A stretch of 64,000 nucleotides of DNA from Candidatus Obscuribacterales bacterium (GCA_019637435.1 JAHBVO010000005.1:620001-684000), one strand, 5' to 3'. Positions 27,267-35,769 are shown, counted from the first letter of the stretch. Made by a program: numbers and translations. The notes: generated from the sequence alone by a model not told the origin.

Positions 27267-29807
27267 GTGACAACCAACAAATCGAGCGGTGAGAGGGACG
27301 GAGAACGCTCCGGTTTAAACAATTCGCGCCGCGACTTTTTGAAACATGCCGCGATTTTGCTGGCTGGGCTGAGCACAGCGACCATTGCAGAGTCCGGTTT
27401 TCTAAAACCATCCCATGCAAAAAACAGCTACAAAATAGGCGCATTCACGGGCGATGATTTCACCATCGGTCACAAGATTCGAGATGGAAAGCAGCCCAAG
27501 CTGCCGACTGCAGTCACAGAGAAGGTCGACTTCGTTATCGTCGGTGGCGGTCTATCCGGTCTCGCTTCCGCTCACTACCTTCAAGACGCCAATTTCATTC
27601 TATTGGAACAATACGACGAACTCGGCGGACACGCGCGTGGTGCCAGTCACAACGGCATAGGCTACTCATACGGCGCCGCATATCTGTCCACTCTCGATGG
27701 CTCAGTCGGTGAGCTTGTCGATGATTTAGGTTTAAAACCGCTCACGCTCGACGACTCAAAAGACGCCTGGTATCGAGATGGGAAATGGCTGCGAGGCACC
27801 GCCGGCAGTGACGATATAATCTTCAAGGAATTTAAACGGCTCAAAGAGGAGCACAGCAGTTTTTTCGGCAAATGGGATGGTTTGTATCCAAGCCTCACTA
27901 AGTTTCCAGACTTCCTCAAACTCGATGATATTTTGATGGACGAAGTTTTGAAAGGCTACGATCCAACCTTCACGGCGCTCATCGACAATTTTTTGAAATC
28001 ATCTCTAAATGCAGGCTCGAAGACTGTATCTGCGCTCTCGGGATTATCGACACTGGAAGATGTTTTGAACAAAACGTATTTACTTCCGGGAGGCAATCCG
28101 GCTCTCACTGCGCAACTCGTGAAACGCCTGAATCAGCCGCATGGAGAGCGGATTAAACCTGGTGCATTCGTATGGGAAATCAAGCTCAACGATAACGGTG
28201 CAACGGTTACATACGGTTTAGCGGATGGGTCCATGCACGTTGCTGAATGTAAGCACGTCATCATCGCAACACCACATATGGTGACAGCTAGAATTGCCAA
28301 AAACCTAAGCGATCGAGCCAAGGCGACTATGTTTCGCTTTCGCTATGGTGCGTATCTGGTGGCAAATGTTTTATGTGGTAAACGTTTGTTCGATGGTACT
28401 TATGACAATTTTCTTCCCCCGCCGTTTGAAATTGCGGACATAACTCCGGCAGAGACGCCTTACATGATGAACGGCAGTTATAAGCCAGAGATGGGCTCGG
28501 TTCTCACATGCTACACGCCCTATGAGCCGGGCTCGATTGGACGAACTGTGCTGTACCAGGGCGACAAGAAGAAAATGGCTTCTGACTTAATGACGCAGCT
28601 GTATAAACTTGTGCCTTCGCTGAAAGGCAACGTTAACGAAGTGGTGCTGACCCGGTGGGGTCATGCAATGGCGGTCACAAAACCGCAATATTACAAATAC
28701 GTTGGCGAACTACAGGCTATGGAAACCGATTCTTTCTCATTCGCTCACTCCAGTGCACATGGTTTACCGAGTGCCGAAGCAGCTATTCAAGGAGCGAAAC
28801 ACGCAGCGGAGAAAGCTCGGAAACTCAAGGTCTCAGCCAAGCCTATTTATTCGATTTCAATGTTGGCTCTGATATTTGCGGTATTGAATTTGATGGCACC
28901 AGCATCAGCTGCTGAAACAGGCAAACCTCACCACTCGCTTCCCTCATCACCGAAACCAAATACCTTGATCTGGTCTGTCAGTAATCGGCGGCTAGCCATT
29001 CCGGTTTTCGGAGCAGAAGGTATCGCTGCCGTTGCAAACGTCGGCTCCGGCGAACAGGTCAAAGGGACTTACCTGACAATGGTTCACGGCATCGGTCCCG
29101 GTCATGATTGCGGGCTGGTGGCTGGCGATATGTTGCTGATGGTGGACAAGAAGGTGACTGAAACTCCTGAGCTTACAACTCAACTAGTCACCGAATACAG
29201 TGGCATGAGAACGACTATTCGATATGCCAGGAAGAAGGGAAATGTTCTGGAAGTCAAAGATACCGAGGCGTACTGGACAATCCCCAAAGCTGACAGTTCA
29301 ACCATGCCATCAGCCGGTTTTGACTCGACCCAAACCGTGAGTGCAGTCTCTCACGCACCGGCAGAAGAGGTTTCAACCGAGGACCTCGAAGACTATATGA
29401 TCGAGATTATAAACAACGACCGAGCCATGAATGGCAATCTGCCAAGACTTTATAAGAGCGAAACACTTTCAGCCATGGCAACTAAATACGCCGAGGAGAT
29501 GGTAAAGCGTAAGTTCTTCAGTCACACCGACCCCGACGGGCATGATATGACTGCACGCGGCGCCGCCAATGGTATCACCGGACATCTGGCTGAAAACATT
29601 TCCGTGGTCAGAAACAAAGTAGTCGACGCGCGCGAACTGGTAAAACGCTGCCAGAAAACTATGATGAACGAACCGCCCAATGTGCCCGGCAATCACCGCG
29701 CCAATATTCTAGATAAAGATCAGAAAAGCGTAGGCGTTGGTGTTGCAGTTCTTCCAGAAGGCGGCGTCATCACCGTTCAAGAATTCTCTCACGATGAGTT
29801 GCCTTAG
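27267..29807 (+). CDS. Tat-exported FAD oxidoreductase fused to PDZ and CAP domains
   Basis: The 846-residue protein begins with a twin-arginine signal (RRDFLK at 21-26, then a hydrophobic stretch). An amine-oxidase-like FAD domain follows, with the Rossmann motif VIVGGGLSGLASAHYL near 90-105 and GGHARG after it; it is nearest in feel to spermidine-dehydrogenase-type oxidases. A hydrophobic segment at about 527-548 ends in APASA like a signal peptide. Then come a PDZ-like domain (about 574-664; PGHDCGLVAGDMLLMVD) and a CAP/SCP domain (about 704-846; FSHTDPDG, AENI, HRANIL). I chose the GTG at 27267, with GGGGAG eight bases upstream; a 26994 start would bury the Tat signal. The order suggests fusion of two exported proteins. 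Substrate unknown. Confidence 0.85.
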   Translation: MTTNKSSGERDGERSGLNNSRRDFLKHAAILLAGLSTATIAESGFLKPSHAKNSYKIGAFTGDDFTIGHKIRDGKQPKLPTAVTEKVDFVIVGGGLSGLASAHYLQDANFILLEQYDELGGHARGASHNGIGYSYGAAYLSTLDGSVGELVDDLGLKPLTLDDSKDAWYRDGKWLRGTAGSDDIIFKEFKRLKEEHSSFFGKWDGLYPSLTKFPDFLKLDDILMDEVLKGYDPTFTALIDNFLKSSLNAGSKTVSALSGLSTLEDVLNKTYLLPGGNPALTAQLVKRLNQPHGERIKPGAFVWEIKLNDNGATVTYGLADGSMHVAECKHVIIATPHMVTARIAKNLSDRAKATMFRFRYGAYLVANVLCGKRLFDGTYDNFLPPPFEIADITPAETPYMMNGSYKPEMGSVLTCYTPYEPGSIGRTVLYQGDKKKMASDLMTQLYKLVPSLKGNVNEVVLTRWGHAMAVTKPQYYKYVGELQAMETDSFSFAHSSAHGLPSAEAAIQGAKHAAEKARKLKVSAKPIYSISMLALIFAVLNLMAPASAAETGKPHHSLPSSPKPNTLIWSVSNRRLAIPVFGAEGIAAVANVGSGEQVKGTYLTMVHGIGPGHDCGLVAGDMLLMVDKKVTETPELTTQLVTEYSGMRTTIRYARKKGNVLEVKDTEAYWTIPKADSSTMPSAGFDSTQTVSAVSHAPAEEVSTEDLEDYMIEIINNDRAMNGNLPRLYKSETLSAMATKYAEEMVKRKFFSHTDPDGHDMTARGAANGITGHLAENISVVRNKVVDARELVKRCQKTMMNEPPNVPGNHRANILDKDQKSVGVGVAVLPEGGVITVQEFSHDELP

Positions 29808-29819
29808 CCCAGGAGTTCC

Positions 29820-30473
29820 ATGCCACGAGTATTCATCATAGCCAACGGTCAAGCGGACTTTCCATTTTCTTTTCCGAGTCTCATTTCCAGTAATGACATT
29901 GTTATCTGCGCAGACGGCGGTAGCAATCACGCTGCCGAGTTGGGGGTGAAACCCGCTATCGTCATAGGCGATATGGACTCTGTCGCGCCAGAGTTGCTCT
30001 TGCAGTATCAGCAGGGAGGTGTGGACATACGCAGATTCCCGAAGGACAAGGACGCAAGCGATCTGGATCTGTGCCTGGAAGCTGCGGTCGGTTTCAACCC
30101 GACGGAGATTACCTGTATCTGCGTGCTCGGCAACCGCGAGGACCACTCGCTGACCAACACATTTCTCCTGGCGCGCTACGCCAGTCGAAACAACAAGGTG
30201 ACGATGCTAGGCTCGAATTGGCAGGCACAATTTATCACGAAACAACACCCAAGAGAATTCACCGGAACCCCCGGCGACATAGTATCACTCATGCCCATGA
30301 CTGCCACCGTAACTGGTGTCACCATCGAAGGCGTAAAGTGGCCGCTAAATAACGCCGAACTGGCATGGGGCAGTTCGCACACCGTCAGCAACGAATTCGC
30401 CCAAACCCACGTCTCCATCAAAATCACCACCGGCCTCATCCTCGCCATACACTACTATATACCTTCGTACTGA
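29820..30473 (+). CDS. thiN: Thiamine pyrophosphokinase
   Basis: The 217-residue protein has the family motifs ICADGGSNHA, VIGDMDSV, KDKDASDLDL and NREDHSL in the catalytic domain. A C-terminal beta domain follows, with GTPGDIVSLMP, TIEGVKWPLNNAEL and the HTVSNEF segment that closes around thiamine. It converts thiamine plus ATP to thiamine diphosphate. The ATG has AGGAG upstream and lies 12 bases after the oxidase-PDZ-CAP gene, so the two may be co-transcribed although no functional link is obvious. The stop is 112 bases before the IS110 insertion, which did not disrupt it. Confidence 0.92.
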   Translation: MPRVFIIANGQADFPFSFPSLISSNDIVICADGGSNHAAELGVKPAIVIGDMDSVAPELLLQYQQGGVDIRRFPKDKDASDLDLCLEAAVGFNPTEITCICVLGNREDHSLTNTFLLARYASRNNKVTMLGSNWQAQFITKQHPREFTGTPGDIVSLMPMTATVTGVTIEGVKWPLNNAELAWGSSHTVSNEFAQTHVSIKITTGLILAIHYYIPSY

Positions 30474-30502
30474 AGAGAGTCCAAGAGTCGTTGTGCCGTC
30501 TC

Positions 30503-30585
30503 AGTTTCGAGCCTTTCCTCCCAATTCCCATCTGCCCAATATCCCCCTTTGTCTACGTGAGAGCGCCGATTTTGAGCAATTGCGT
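30503..30585. repeat. Tandem intergenic repeat, copy 1, left part
   Basis: Bases 30518-30585 are identical over 68 bases to 31952-32019, and similarity extends left to 30503. The match breaks exactly where the IS110 element begins. The remainder of this copy is at 31851-31876. Confidence 0.95.
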
Positions 30586-30649
30586 TGTACGTTAGAGATT
30601 GACTGCAGACCCAATCAATTGACACCAGGTCCTGCTGTCGGCAAGGCTA

Positions 30650-30815
30650 TCCGAGGACGCGAGGATAGAGAAACGGAAGAAACCAGGAAATTGCGTATGA
30701 CCGCGAAGTCAGGCTATGAGGTTTGGACTTCCGTTTCTGTCTTGTCCTCTGAGGCTGAACACTATCAGATGCAAATCCTAGAACGATTTAGCATGCGTAC
30801 AAGGCTCGCCCTGAC
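30650..30815 (+). ncRNA. Candidate IS110 bridge RNA with target and donor loops
   Basis: A stem AGAAACGGAAG (30669-30679) / CTTCCGTTTCT (30728-30738), with outer pairing GAGGAC (30653) / GTCCTC (30744), encloses a target loop. In that loop AATTGCGT (30689-30696) is identical to the left target flank and GGCTATGA (30712-30719) is the reverse complement of the right target flank TCATAGCC. A small hairpin TGAC/GTCA sits between the two guides. Downstream, ACACTATC (30759-30766) equals the element's right end (31842-31849), and CGTACAA (30796-30802) is the reverse complement of the left end TTGTACG (30585-30591). These are separated by a stem ATGCAAAT/ATTTAGCAT. Guide-hairpin-guide in both loops matches the IS110 bridge RNA plan. 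The RNA ends are approximate. Confidence 0.85.
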
Positions 30816-30867
30816 AAGATTCTATCCGCGTCCTGTGTAGGTTGGCAAGTCTAAATGGAGGCGCACC

Positions 30868-31833
30868 GTGATATCACTTGGGATAGACATCTCTAAAGAG
30901 ACTGTGGATTGCTATCTGCTCTCGGAACGAGGGCGGAAGTTGCACGCTGACAACTCTGACAGCGGATTTCGGCGAATTGAGAAGTGGCTGAATCAGCACA
31001 CCGAAAGCGAAGTACAAATTTGCATGGAGGCCACTGGAAAGCTCTGGGAGCCACTCGCAGAATACTTCTGCGACAAAGGTTTTGCCGTCAGCGTCGTCAA
31101 TCCTGTTCAGATCAAAAACTTTGGCAAAAGCCTGTTGAAGCGTTCAAAGACGGACGCAATTGATGCCGAAGTAATCGCACAGTTTTGCAAACTGATTCAA
31201 CCGAAGACCTGGACGCCCCTCCCGGACGTGGTCCGGAAGATTCGCAACATTGAGCGTCACATTGATGCGCTCAAGACCGACCGAACCAGAACCGTGAATC
31301 GTACCGAGTCCGGTCGGCTCGACGAACCTGTGAGTATCTCGCTTCAGCGGCAAATCGAATTCATCAACAATGAGATCTTGCTGCTGGAACAGGCTCGAGA
31401 CCTCTTGATCAAGTCCGAACCGCAATTTCAGAACGATCTCGCCTTACTGCAAACCATCCCTGGAGTCGGTTTGATCTCGGCACTCACGTTTCTCACGGAA
31501 ATTTCCGGCTTGGACTCCTTCGAGTCGTTGAGAGAAGTCGAGAGCTACTGCGGCTTGACTCCGGAATTGCGCGAGTCCGGAACTTCTGTTCGAGGGCGTC
31601 CGAAGATGTCTAAGAAAGGCTGCAGGCGCCTCCGGAAAGTTTTCTACATGGCGTCTCTGAGCGCAGTTCGATCAAACCCTGCCATTCAAAAATTCGCGAC
31701 AAAGTTGGCAGAGAAGTGCAAACCAAGGAAAGTCATCTTGTGCGCCGCCATGCGCAAGCTACTTCGCATCATGATGGCGATCTACAGGACAAAGACACCA
31801 TTTAATCCCAATCATCTAAGCGTTCTTTGTTGA
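30868..31833 (+). CDS. IS110-family transposase (bridge-RNA-guided recombinase)
   Basis: The 321-residue protein has the RuvC-like DEDD domain of IS110 enzymes: D7 in LGIDISKE, E54 in CMEATGK, and D96 and D99 in KTDAIDAEV. After a coiled-coil-like linker (about 155-185) comes the Tnp domain, with TIPGVGLISAL, YCGLTPEL and MSKKGCRRLRK. S248 in that last motif is the likely serine nucleophile. No frameshift or missing key residue is seen, so the element is probably active. The start is GTG with GGAGG eight bases upstream, just after the bridge-RNA candidate. Such recombinases excise the element as a circle and insert it at sites specified by the bridge RNA. Confidence 0.95.
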   Translation: MISLGIDISKETVDCYLLSERGRKLHADNSDSGFRRIEKWLNQHTESEVQICMEATGKLWEPLAEYFCDKGFAVSVVNPVQIKNFGKSLLKRSKTDAIDAEVIAQFCKLIQPKTWTPLPDVVRKIRNIERHIDALKTDRTRTVNRTESGRLDEPVSISLQRQIEFINNEILLLEQARDLLIKSEPQFQNDLALLQTIPGVGLISALTFLTEISGLDSFESLREVESYCGLTPELRESGTSVRGRPKMSKKGCRRLRKVFYMASLSAVRSNPAIQKFATKLAEKCKPRKVILCAAMRKLLRIMMAIYRTKTPFNPNHLSVLC

Positions 31834-31850
31834 CAGCGAACACACTATCT

Positions 31851-31876
31851 CATAGCCAGATAGACACGCGAGGGTC
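31851..31876. repeat. Tandem intergenic repeat, copy 1, right part
   Basis: These 26 bases are identical to 32020-32045 and resume the repeat interrupted at 30585 by the IS110 element. Confidence 0.93.
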
Positions 31877-31937
31877 CAGAACCTCACTACTATATGGTCT
31901 CGTCACACCGAGCGTCCTAAAACTCTTATGCCTCCAT

Positions 31938-32045
31938 AGTTTCGAGCACTTCTCCCAATTCCCATCTGCCCAATATCCCCCTTTGTCTACGTGAGAGCGC
32001 CGATTTTGAGCAATTGCGTCATAGCCAGATAGACACGCGAGGGTC
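31938..32045. repeat. Tandem intergenic repeat, copy 2 (intact target site)
   Basis: This is the uninterrupted copy of the sequence split by the IS. Bases 31952-32019 and 32020-32045 match the two halves of copy 1 without mismatch. The central target AATTGCGTCATAGCC lies at 32012-32026. Leaving out the IS, the two copies are offset by about 170 bases. The repeat contains the 8-base palindrome GCAATTGC. I see no credible gene in 31834-32172 apart from these repeats. Confidence 0.93.
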
Positions 32046-32109
32046 AGACTGGCAGTATGAAGTCCAGCGTTGCTTTCTGCATAAGGCTTTCGAGACGCAC
32101 GGAGGAATG

Positions 32110-32160
32110 AGATTCTATAGTAGGAAGAGGACCCGAGGAACGGAATTCTACCGTAGGAAG
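32110..32160. repeat. Short imperfect direct repeat
   Basis: AGATTCTATAGTAGGAAG (32110-32127) recurs 33 bases later as GAATTCTACCGTAGGAAG (32143-32160). It lies just beyond the 3' end of dnaE2; meaning unknown. Confidence 0.6.
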
Positions 32161-32172
32161 TTTGTAAATCCT

Positions 32173-35100
32173 TCAGTGGAAGTTTCGCGCTTCCATGTCC
32201 GGCTGCCCTTTGATGCGCGGCAACGGCTCACAGTGTGAAGCAATAATATTGGCGACACCAAACTCAAGTTGCAGTCGCCCCTCCACACAAAGGAAAGACG
32301 GTCCTCGTAAAACGCGCCTATATTGCTCGAATACTTGCGGTCGGATAATAACATTCGCAAGACCGGTCTCGTCTTCCAGCGTCAAGAACACAAATCCCTT
32401 TGCCGTCTCCGGTCGCTGCCTGCAAATAACAGCACCAGCAACTTTGATGATACTGCCATCCTCAGCTTTGGTGATACCAAGACAGGTATGAATTTTGTTC
32501 TCGTCAGCCCAACTTCGATAGAACTCCATCGGATGAGCCGACGTAGACAAACCAGTCATTCGATAATCGTCACCAATCATCTCCAGCTTGCTGAGCCGTG
32601 GAAGCGTGATTTCTTTGCGTTCGAATGCCTCTCGTTTTTCCTCCGACAAATTCTCCATCAACGCATCCAACAATGGCGTCGGTCGCGCCCGACCGAGCCG
32701 CCCGAGTATCTCCCAGAGCGCTTCACGGCGTCCTGGATAAAGCGTTTCGAACGCACCTGCCTTAGCAAGAATTTTTAAATCAGCAGGTGCCAGACCGCTC
32801 CGCTCAACAACATCTTCAAGCGACGTAAAATTGCCGCCTCTATTCCAGGACTTTTCCAAAATCTCTTTCGACTTCCTTCCCAATCCGTCGATAAAACGCA
32901 AACCTATGCGCAATGCCGGTTTCGTCATACTTCGAGCACGCTTACCTTTAACTATATTTGATACCGCCTGTGGTTCACCCGAAGGCACCACATCGATTAC
33001 ATCATCTTCGACTTCGAGAGTGCAGTTCCAACTACTTTTCGCAAGATCGATCGGACGGACCTCTACACCATGCCGCAAAGCATCACGAATCAAAGTTCCC
33101 GGACTGTAAAACCCCATCGGCTGCGCGTTTAAAATTGCACAATAGAACTCCGGAGCATAATACAATTTCAAATGCGCCGAAGCATAAACCAAAAGCGAAA
33201 ACGACGCCGCATGACTTTCTGGAAAGCCATAATTCGCAAACGCCTTCAACTGGTGAATTATGGTAGCAATTGCTTCCTCTGAAAAATTATTCTTGCGCAT
33301 GCCGGCACCAAGATCATCACACAAAGCCAACATTCGCTCCATAGAGCGTTTATGACTCATCACTCGCCGCAACTGATCAGCCTGAGAAGGAGAAAATCCG
33401 GCTGCCACCACAGCTAGTTTCATCCCCTGCTCTTGAAAAAGTGGAACTCCAAGTGTTCGCGACAAAATCGGCTCCAATGAGGGATGCAAATACACGACTG
33501 GCTCCTCACCACGCCGCCTGCGCAGATACGGATGAATAATGTTTCCTTGAATCGGACCGGGTCGCACGATCGCAATTGAAACCACAATGTCGTAAAAACA
33601 TTTCGGCTTCAATCTCGGCAAAATATTCATTTGTGCACGCGACTCAACTTGAAATAAACCAATAGTGTCGGCATTCTGCAACATTTGATAAACAGCCGGA
33701 TCGTGCATATCAAGCGCACCAAGATCAATGTTGACGCCGCGAAATTGCTCAACGAGTTTCAACCCCTCCTGAATCATCATCAACATACCAAGCCCAAGCA
33801 GATCGATTTTGATCATCCCAACAAGATCGATATCATCTTTGTCCCATTGAATAACCGTACGCGCATGCATTGAAGCAGGCTCAATCGGAACCAGCTCACC
33901 AAGCGGTCTTCCGGAGAGCACAAAACCACCGACGTGAATCGAACGGTGGCGCGGCAATTGATGCAACCCAGCAACAATCTTCAGCAATAAACCAACTCGC
34001 CTGTCATTACGATCCAAACCGATGCGTTGCAATCCACCGTCGACTAAACGTTGAACCGCACCAAGCGCTTCAGTATGCTCCCCCTCGGATGACAGTCGAT
34101 CTGCCTGTTCTTGCGAAAAACCTAATACGCGAGCCGCGTCGCGCACCGCGGATTTTCCGCGATAAGTAATGATCTCGCAAACCATCGCAGCATGCTCGCG
34201 ACCATACTTTTCATAGACGTATTGCAAAACTGTTTCGCGCTCCTGATGCGCGATATCAAGGTCTATATCAGGAGGTTCGTTGCGTCCCTCTGAAAGAAAA
34301 CGTTCGAATAAAAGCTCCATGCCTATTGGATCAACCGCTGTAATCATCAAGCAATAGCAAACAGCGGAGTTTGCTGCCGACCCTCGGCCCTGCACGGCAA
34401 TTCCACGCGAACGAGCGAAACGCACAATGTCCCACATTATAAGGAAGTATGGTCCCAGGTCGAGCCCAGTAATCATGCTTAATTCATGATCTATTTGTTT
34501 GATGTGTTTATCCGTCAAATCCGGATAACGAATGCGCGCGCCCTCCCAGACAAGTTTTTCTAGCAGTGCATTATGATTGAGCGAATCAGGTTTCGCCTCG
34601 CTGGAACCCAGCCCCACAAGCTCCGGCGGCAATTGGAACACAGGCAATGGCGTGCGAAGAGAACCGAGCCTGAATTTGCAACGCTCCGCCACAATCAGTG
34701 AATTTCGAACTCCCGTCAAATCATGTCGCCACAAATGAGCCATCTCATCCGGCGACTTCATATACCAGCTGGCGTTCGGTCGCAAACGTCGTCCGGCCTC
34801 GGCGAGCGTCACCTCATGCCGAAGACAGGTCAACACATCATGCACAATGCGTTTTTCCGGACGCGAATAATGCACGTTATTAGTCGCCACCCAGGGAATC
34901 TCACACTCATCGGCCAGCTCAAGAAGCTGTTTCGCAAGTATTTGCTCTTGCGTGATGTAGTGATCCCACATCTCTATGTAGAAACGATCTCCAAAAACTT
35001 CTTTAAACTCGCGCGCACAAGCACGCGCACTTTCAACATCGCCTTTGGCAAGAGCTGACGGAATCCGTCCATGCGGACAACCTGACAGGACCACAAGTCC

Positions 35101-35454
35101 ATCGCTACTTGCATACAAATCAGCACTCTGAACTCGCGGAGATCCACGCACGCAAGCAGAACGCGCCTTCGTAATTAAGCGACAAATGTTTTTGTAGCCA
35201 GTCTCATCCGCAGCCAGCAAGATTACATGCGAATGATCATCGAGCGTGAGTTCCGCGCCAATTATGGCATTCAACTCTAGCTCTCTCGCCGCAGTAGCGA
35301 AACGAACGATTCCTCCCATATCGTCGTGATCGGTCAACGCCAACGCTGCGAGGCCAATCTCCTTAGCTCTAACGGCGAGTTCCTCAGGATTGCTCGCGCC
35401 ATCTAAAAGAGAAAAAGCAGAATGACAATGCAGCTCAGCGTATTCGTATCGCAA
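32173..35454 (-). CDS. dnaE2: Error-prone DNA polymerase DnaE2 (ImuC)
   Basis: The 1,093-residue protein is a C-family polymerase. A PHP domain at the N-terminus has HCHSAFSLLDG and LTDHDDM. The palm catalytic motif PDIDLDIAHQERE lies near residue 393, followed by ITYRGKSAVRDAARVLG. A helix-hairpin-helix region (FIDGLGRKS) and an OB-fold end (FLTLEDETGLANVI) follow, finishing in ARNFH. Length and ending fit DnaE2 rather than replicative DnaE1. DnaE2 does translesion synthesis, usually with ImuA and ImuB, which are absent from this window. The frame begins with TTG and lacks a clear ribosome-binding site, so the start is uncertain by a few codons. A promoter with a palindrome lies about 160 bases upstream. 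Confidence 0.92.
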   Translation of the reverse strand: MRYEYAELHCHSAFSLLDGASNPEELAVRAKEIGLAALALTDHDDMGGIVRFATAARELELNAIIGAELTLDDHSHVILLAADETGYKNICRLITKARSACVRGSPRVQSADLYASSDGLVVLSGCPHGRIPSALAKGDVESARACAREFKEVFGDRFYIEMWDHYITQEQILAKQLLELADECEIPWVATNNVHYSRPEKRIVHDVLTCLRHEVTLAEAGRRLRPNASWYMKSPDEMAHLWRHDLTGVRNSLIVAERCKFRLGSLRTPLPVFQLPPELVGLGSSEAKPDSLNHNALLEKLVWEGARIRYPDLTDKHIKQIDHELSMITGLDLGPYFLIMWDIVRFARSRGIAVQGRGSAANSAVCYCLMITAVDPIGMELLFERFLSEGRNEPPDIDLDIAHQERETVLQYVYEKYGREHAAMVCEIITYRGKSAVRDAARVLGFSQEQADRLSSEGEHTEALGAVQRLVDGGLQRIGLDRNDRRVGLLLKIVAGLHQLPRHRSIHVGGFVLSGRPLGELVPIEPASMHARTVIQWDKDDIDLVGMIKIDLLGLGMLMMIQEGLKLVEQFRGVNIDLGALDMHDPAVYQMLQNADTIGLFQVESRAQMNILPRLKPKCFYDIVVSIAIVRPGPIQGNIIHPYLRRRRGEEPVVYLHPSLEPILSRTLGVPLFQEQGMKLAVVAAGFSPSQADQLRRVMSHKRSMERMLALCDDLGAGMRKNNFSEEAIATIIHQLKAFANYGFPESHAASFSLLVYASAHLKLYYAPEFYCAILNAQPMGFYSPGTLIRDALRHGVEVRPIDLAKSSWNCTLEVEDDVIDVVPSGEPQAVSNIVKGKRARSMTKPALRIGLRFIDGLGRKSKEILEKSWNRGGNFTSLEDVVERSGLAPADLKILAKAGAFETLYPGRREALWEILGRLGRARPTPLLDALMENLSEEKREAFERKEITLPRLSKLEMIGDDYRMTGLSTSAHPMEFYRSWADENKIHTCLGITKAEDGSIIKVAGAVICRQRPETAKGFVFLTLEDETGLANVIIRPQVFEQYRRVLRGPSFLCVEGRLQLEFGVANIIASHCEPLPRIKGQPDMEARNFH

Positions 35455-35614
35455 GACGCAAAAGGTTCAATAGGTTTATCAGGTAGATTTGAAAAAAATA
35501 CGCACTCTCCCCCACGCACACTCGCACGAGTGAACGGGGGAAGTAGTACTTCCTCGCCGCCCCTCTTCCTCAGGCTCAGCATCAGAATCGGCGCGACTTG
35601 AAGATAGTACTCAA

Positions 35615-35643
35615 ACATTACCATACAAACGTATGCCTGTCAA
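35615..35643 (-). promoter_or_regulatory. dnaE2 promoter with palindromic operator in the spacer
   Basis: On the minus strand a perfect TTGACA (35638-35643) and a TAATGT -10 box (35615-35620) are 17 bases apart. The spacer contains the inverted repeat CATAC-GTTT-GTATG (35622-35635), ideally placed for a repressor to block RNA polymerase. DnaE2 is an SOS gene in most bacteria, so LexA is the natural candidate, though the sequence is not a LexA box I recognise. The 426-base gap 35455-35880 otherwise holds this transcript's 5' leader and the + strand promoter at 35741. Confidence 0.65.
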
Positions 35644-35740
35644 TAATCAGCAAACGCCCCGGATCACATTAAAGTCACGCAGCCACATTTATATGGAAGG
35701 CGATGGAGAGGCAAATTACTGAATTTCGTAATTTCCCCAC

Positions 35741-35769
35741 TTGTCATAGGGTTGTTCCTGACGTAAAAA
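35741..35769 (+). promoter_or_regulatory. Probable promoter of the second LysM gene
   Basis: TTGTCA and TAAAAA are separated by 17 bases, about 110 bases upstream of the LysM gene at 35881. The -35 is one mismatch from consensus, the -10 two. Confidence 0.45.

Larger units (their letters stand above)
30586..31850 (+). mobile_element. Complete IS110-family insertion sequence, 1,265 bp
   Basis: Both ends are fixed by comparison with the uninterrupted repeat copy at 31952-32045, in which AATTGCGT is joined directly to CATAGCC. The element runs from TGTACG to CTATCT. It has no terminal inverted repeats, as usual for IS110. It has a 282-base 5' noncoding end, the transposase gene, and only 17 bases after the stop codon. 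If recombination occurs just 3' of a dinucleotide core, the target core is GT and the donor core CT. A perfect -35 box (TTGACA, 31830-31835) at the right end points outward. The long left noncoding end is where IS110-group elements encode their bridge RNA. Confidence 0.93.

Noticed and set aside
30493..30840. A 115-codon frame running from the repeat into the IS110 left end.
   Set aside because: It crosses the element boundary defined by the empty site and overlaps the bridge-RNA candidate; no domain is visible.
32014..32238. A short + strand frame starting inside repeat copy 2.
   Set aside because: It runs into the 3' end of dnaE2 on the other strand, has no ribosome-binding site and resembles no family.
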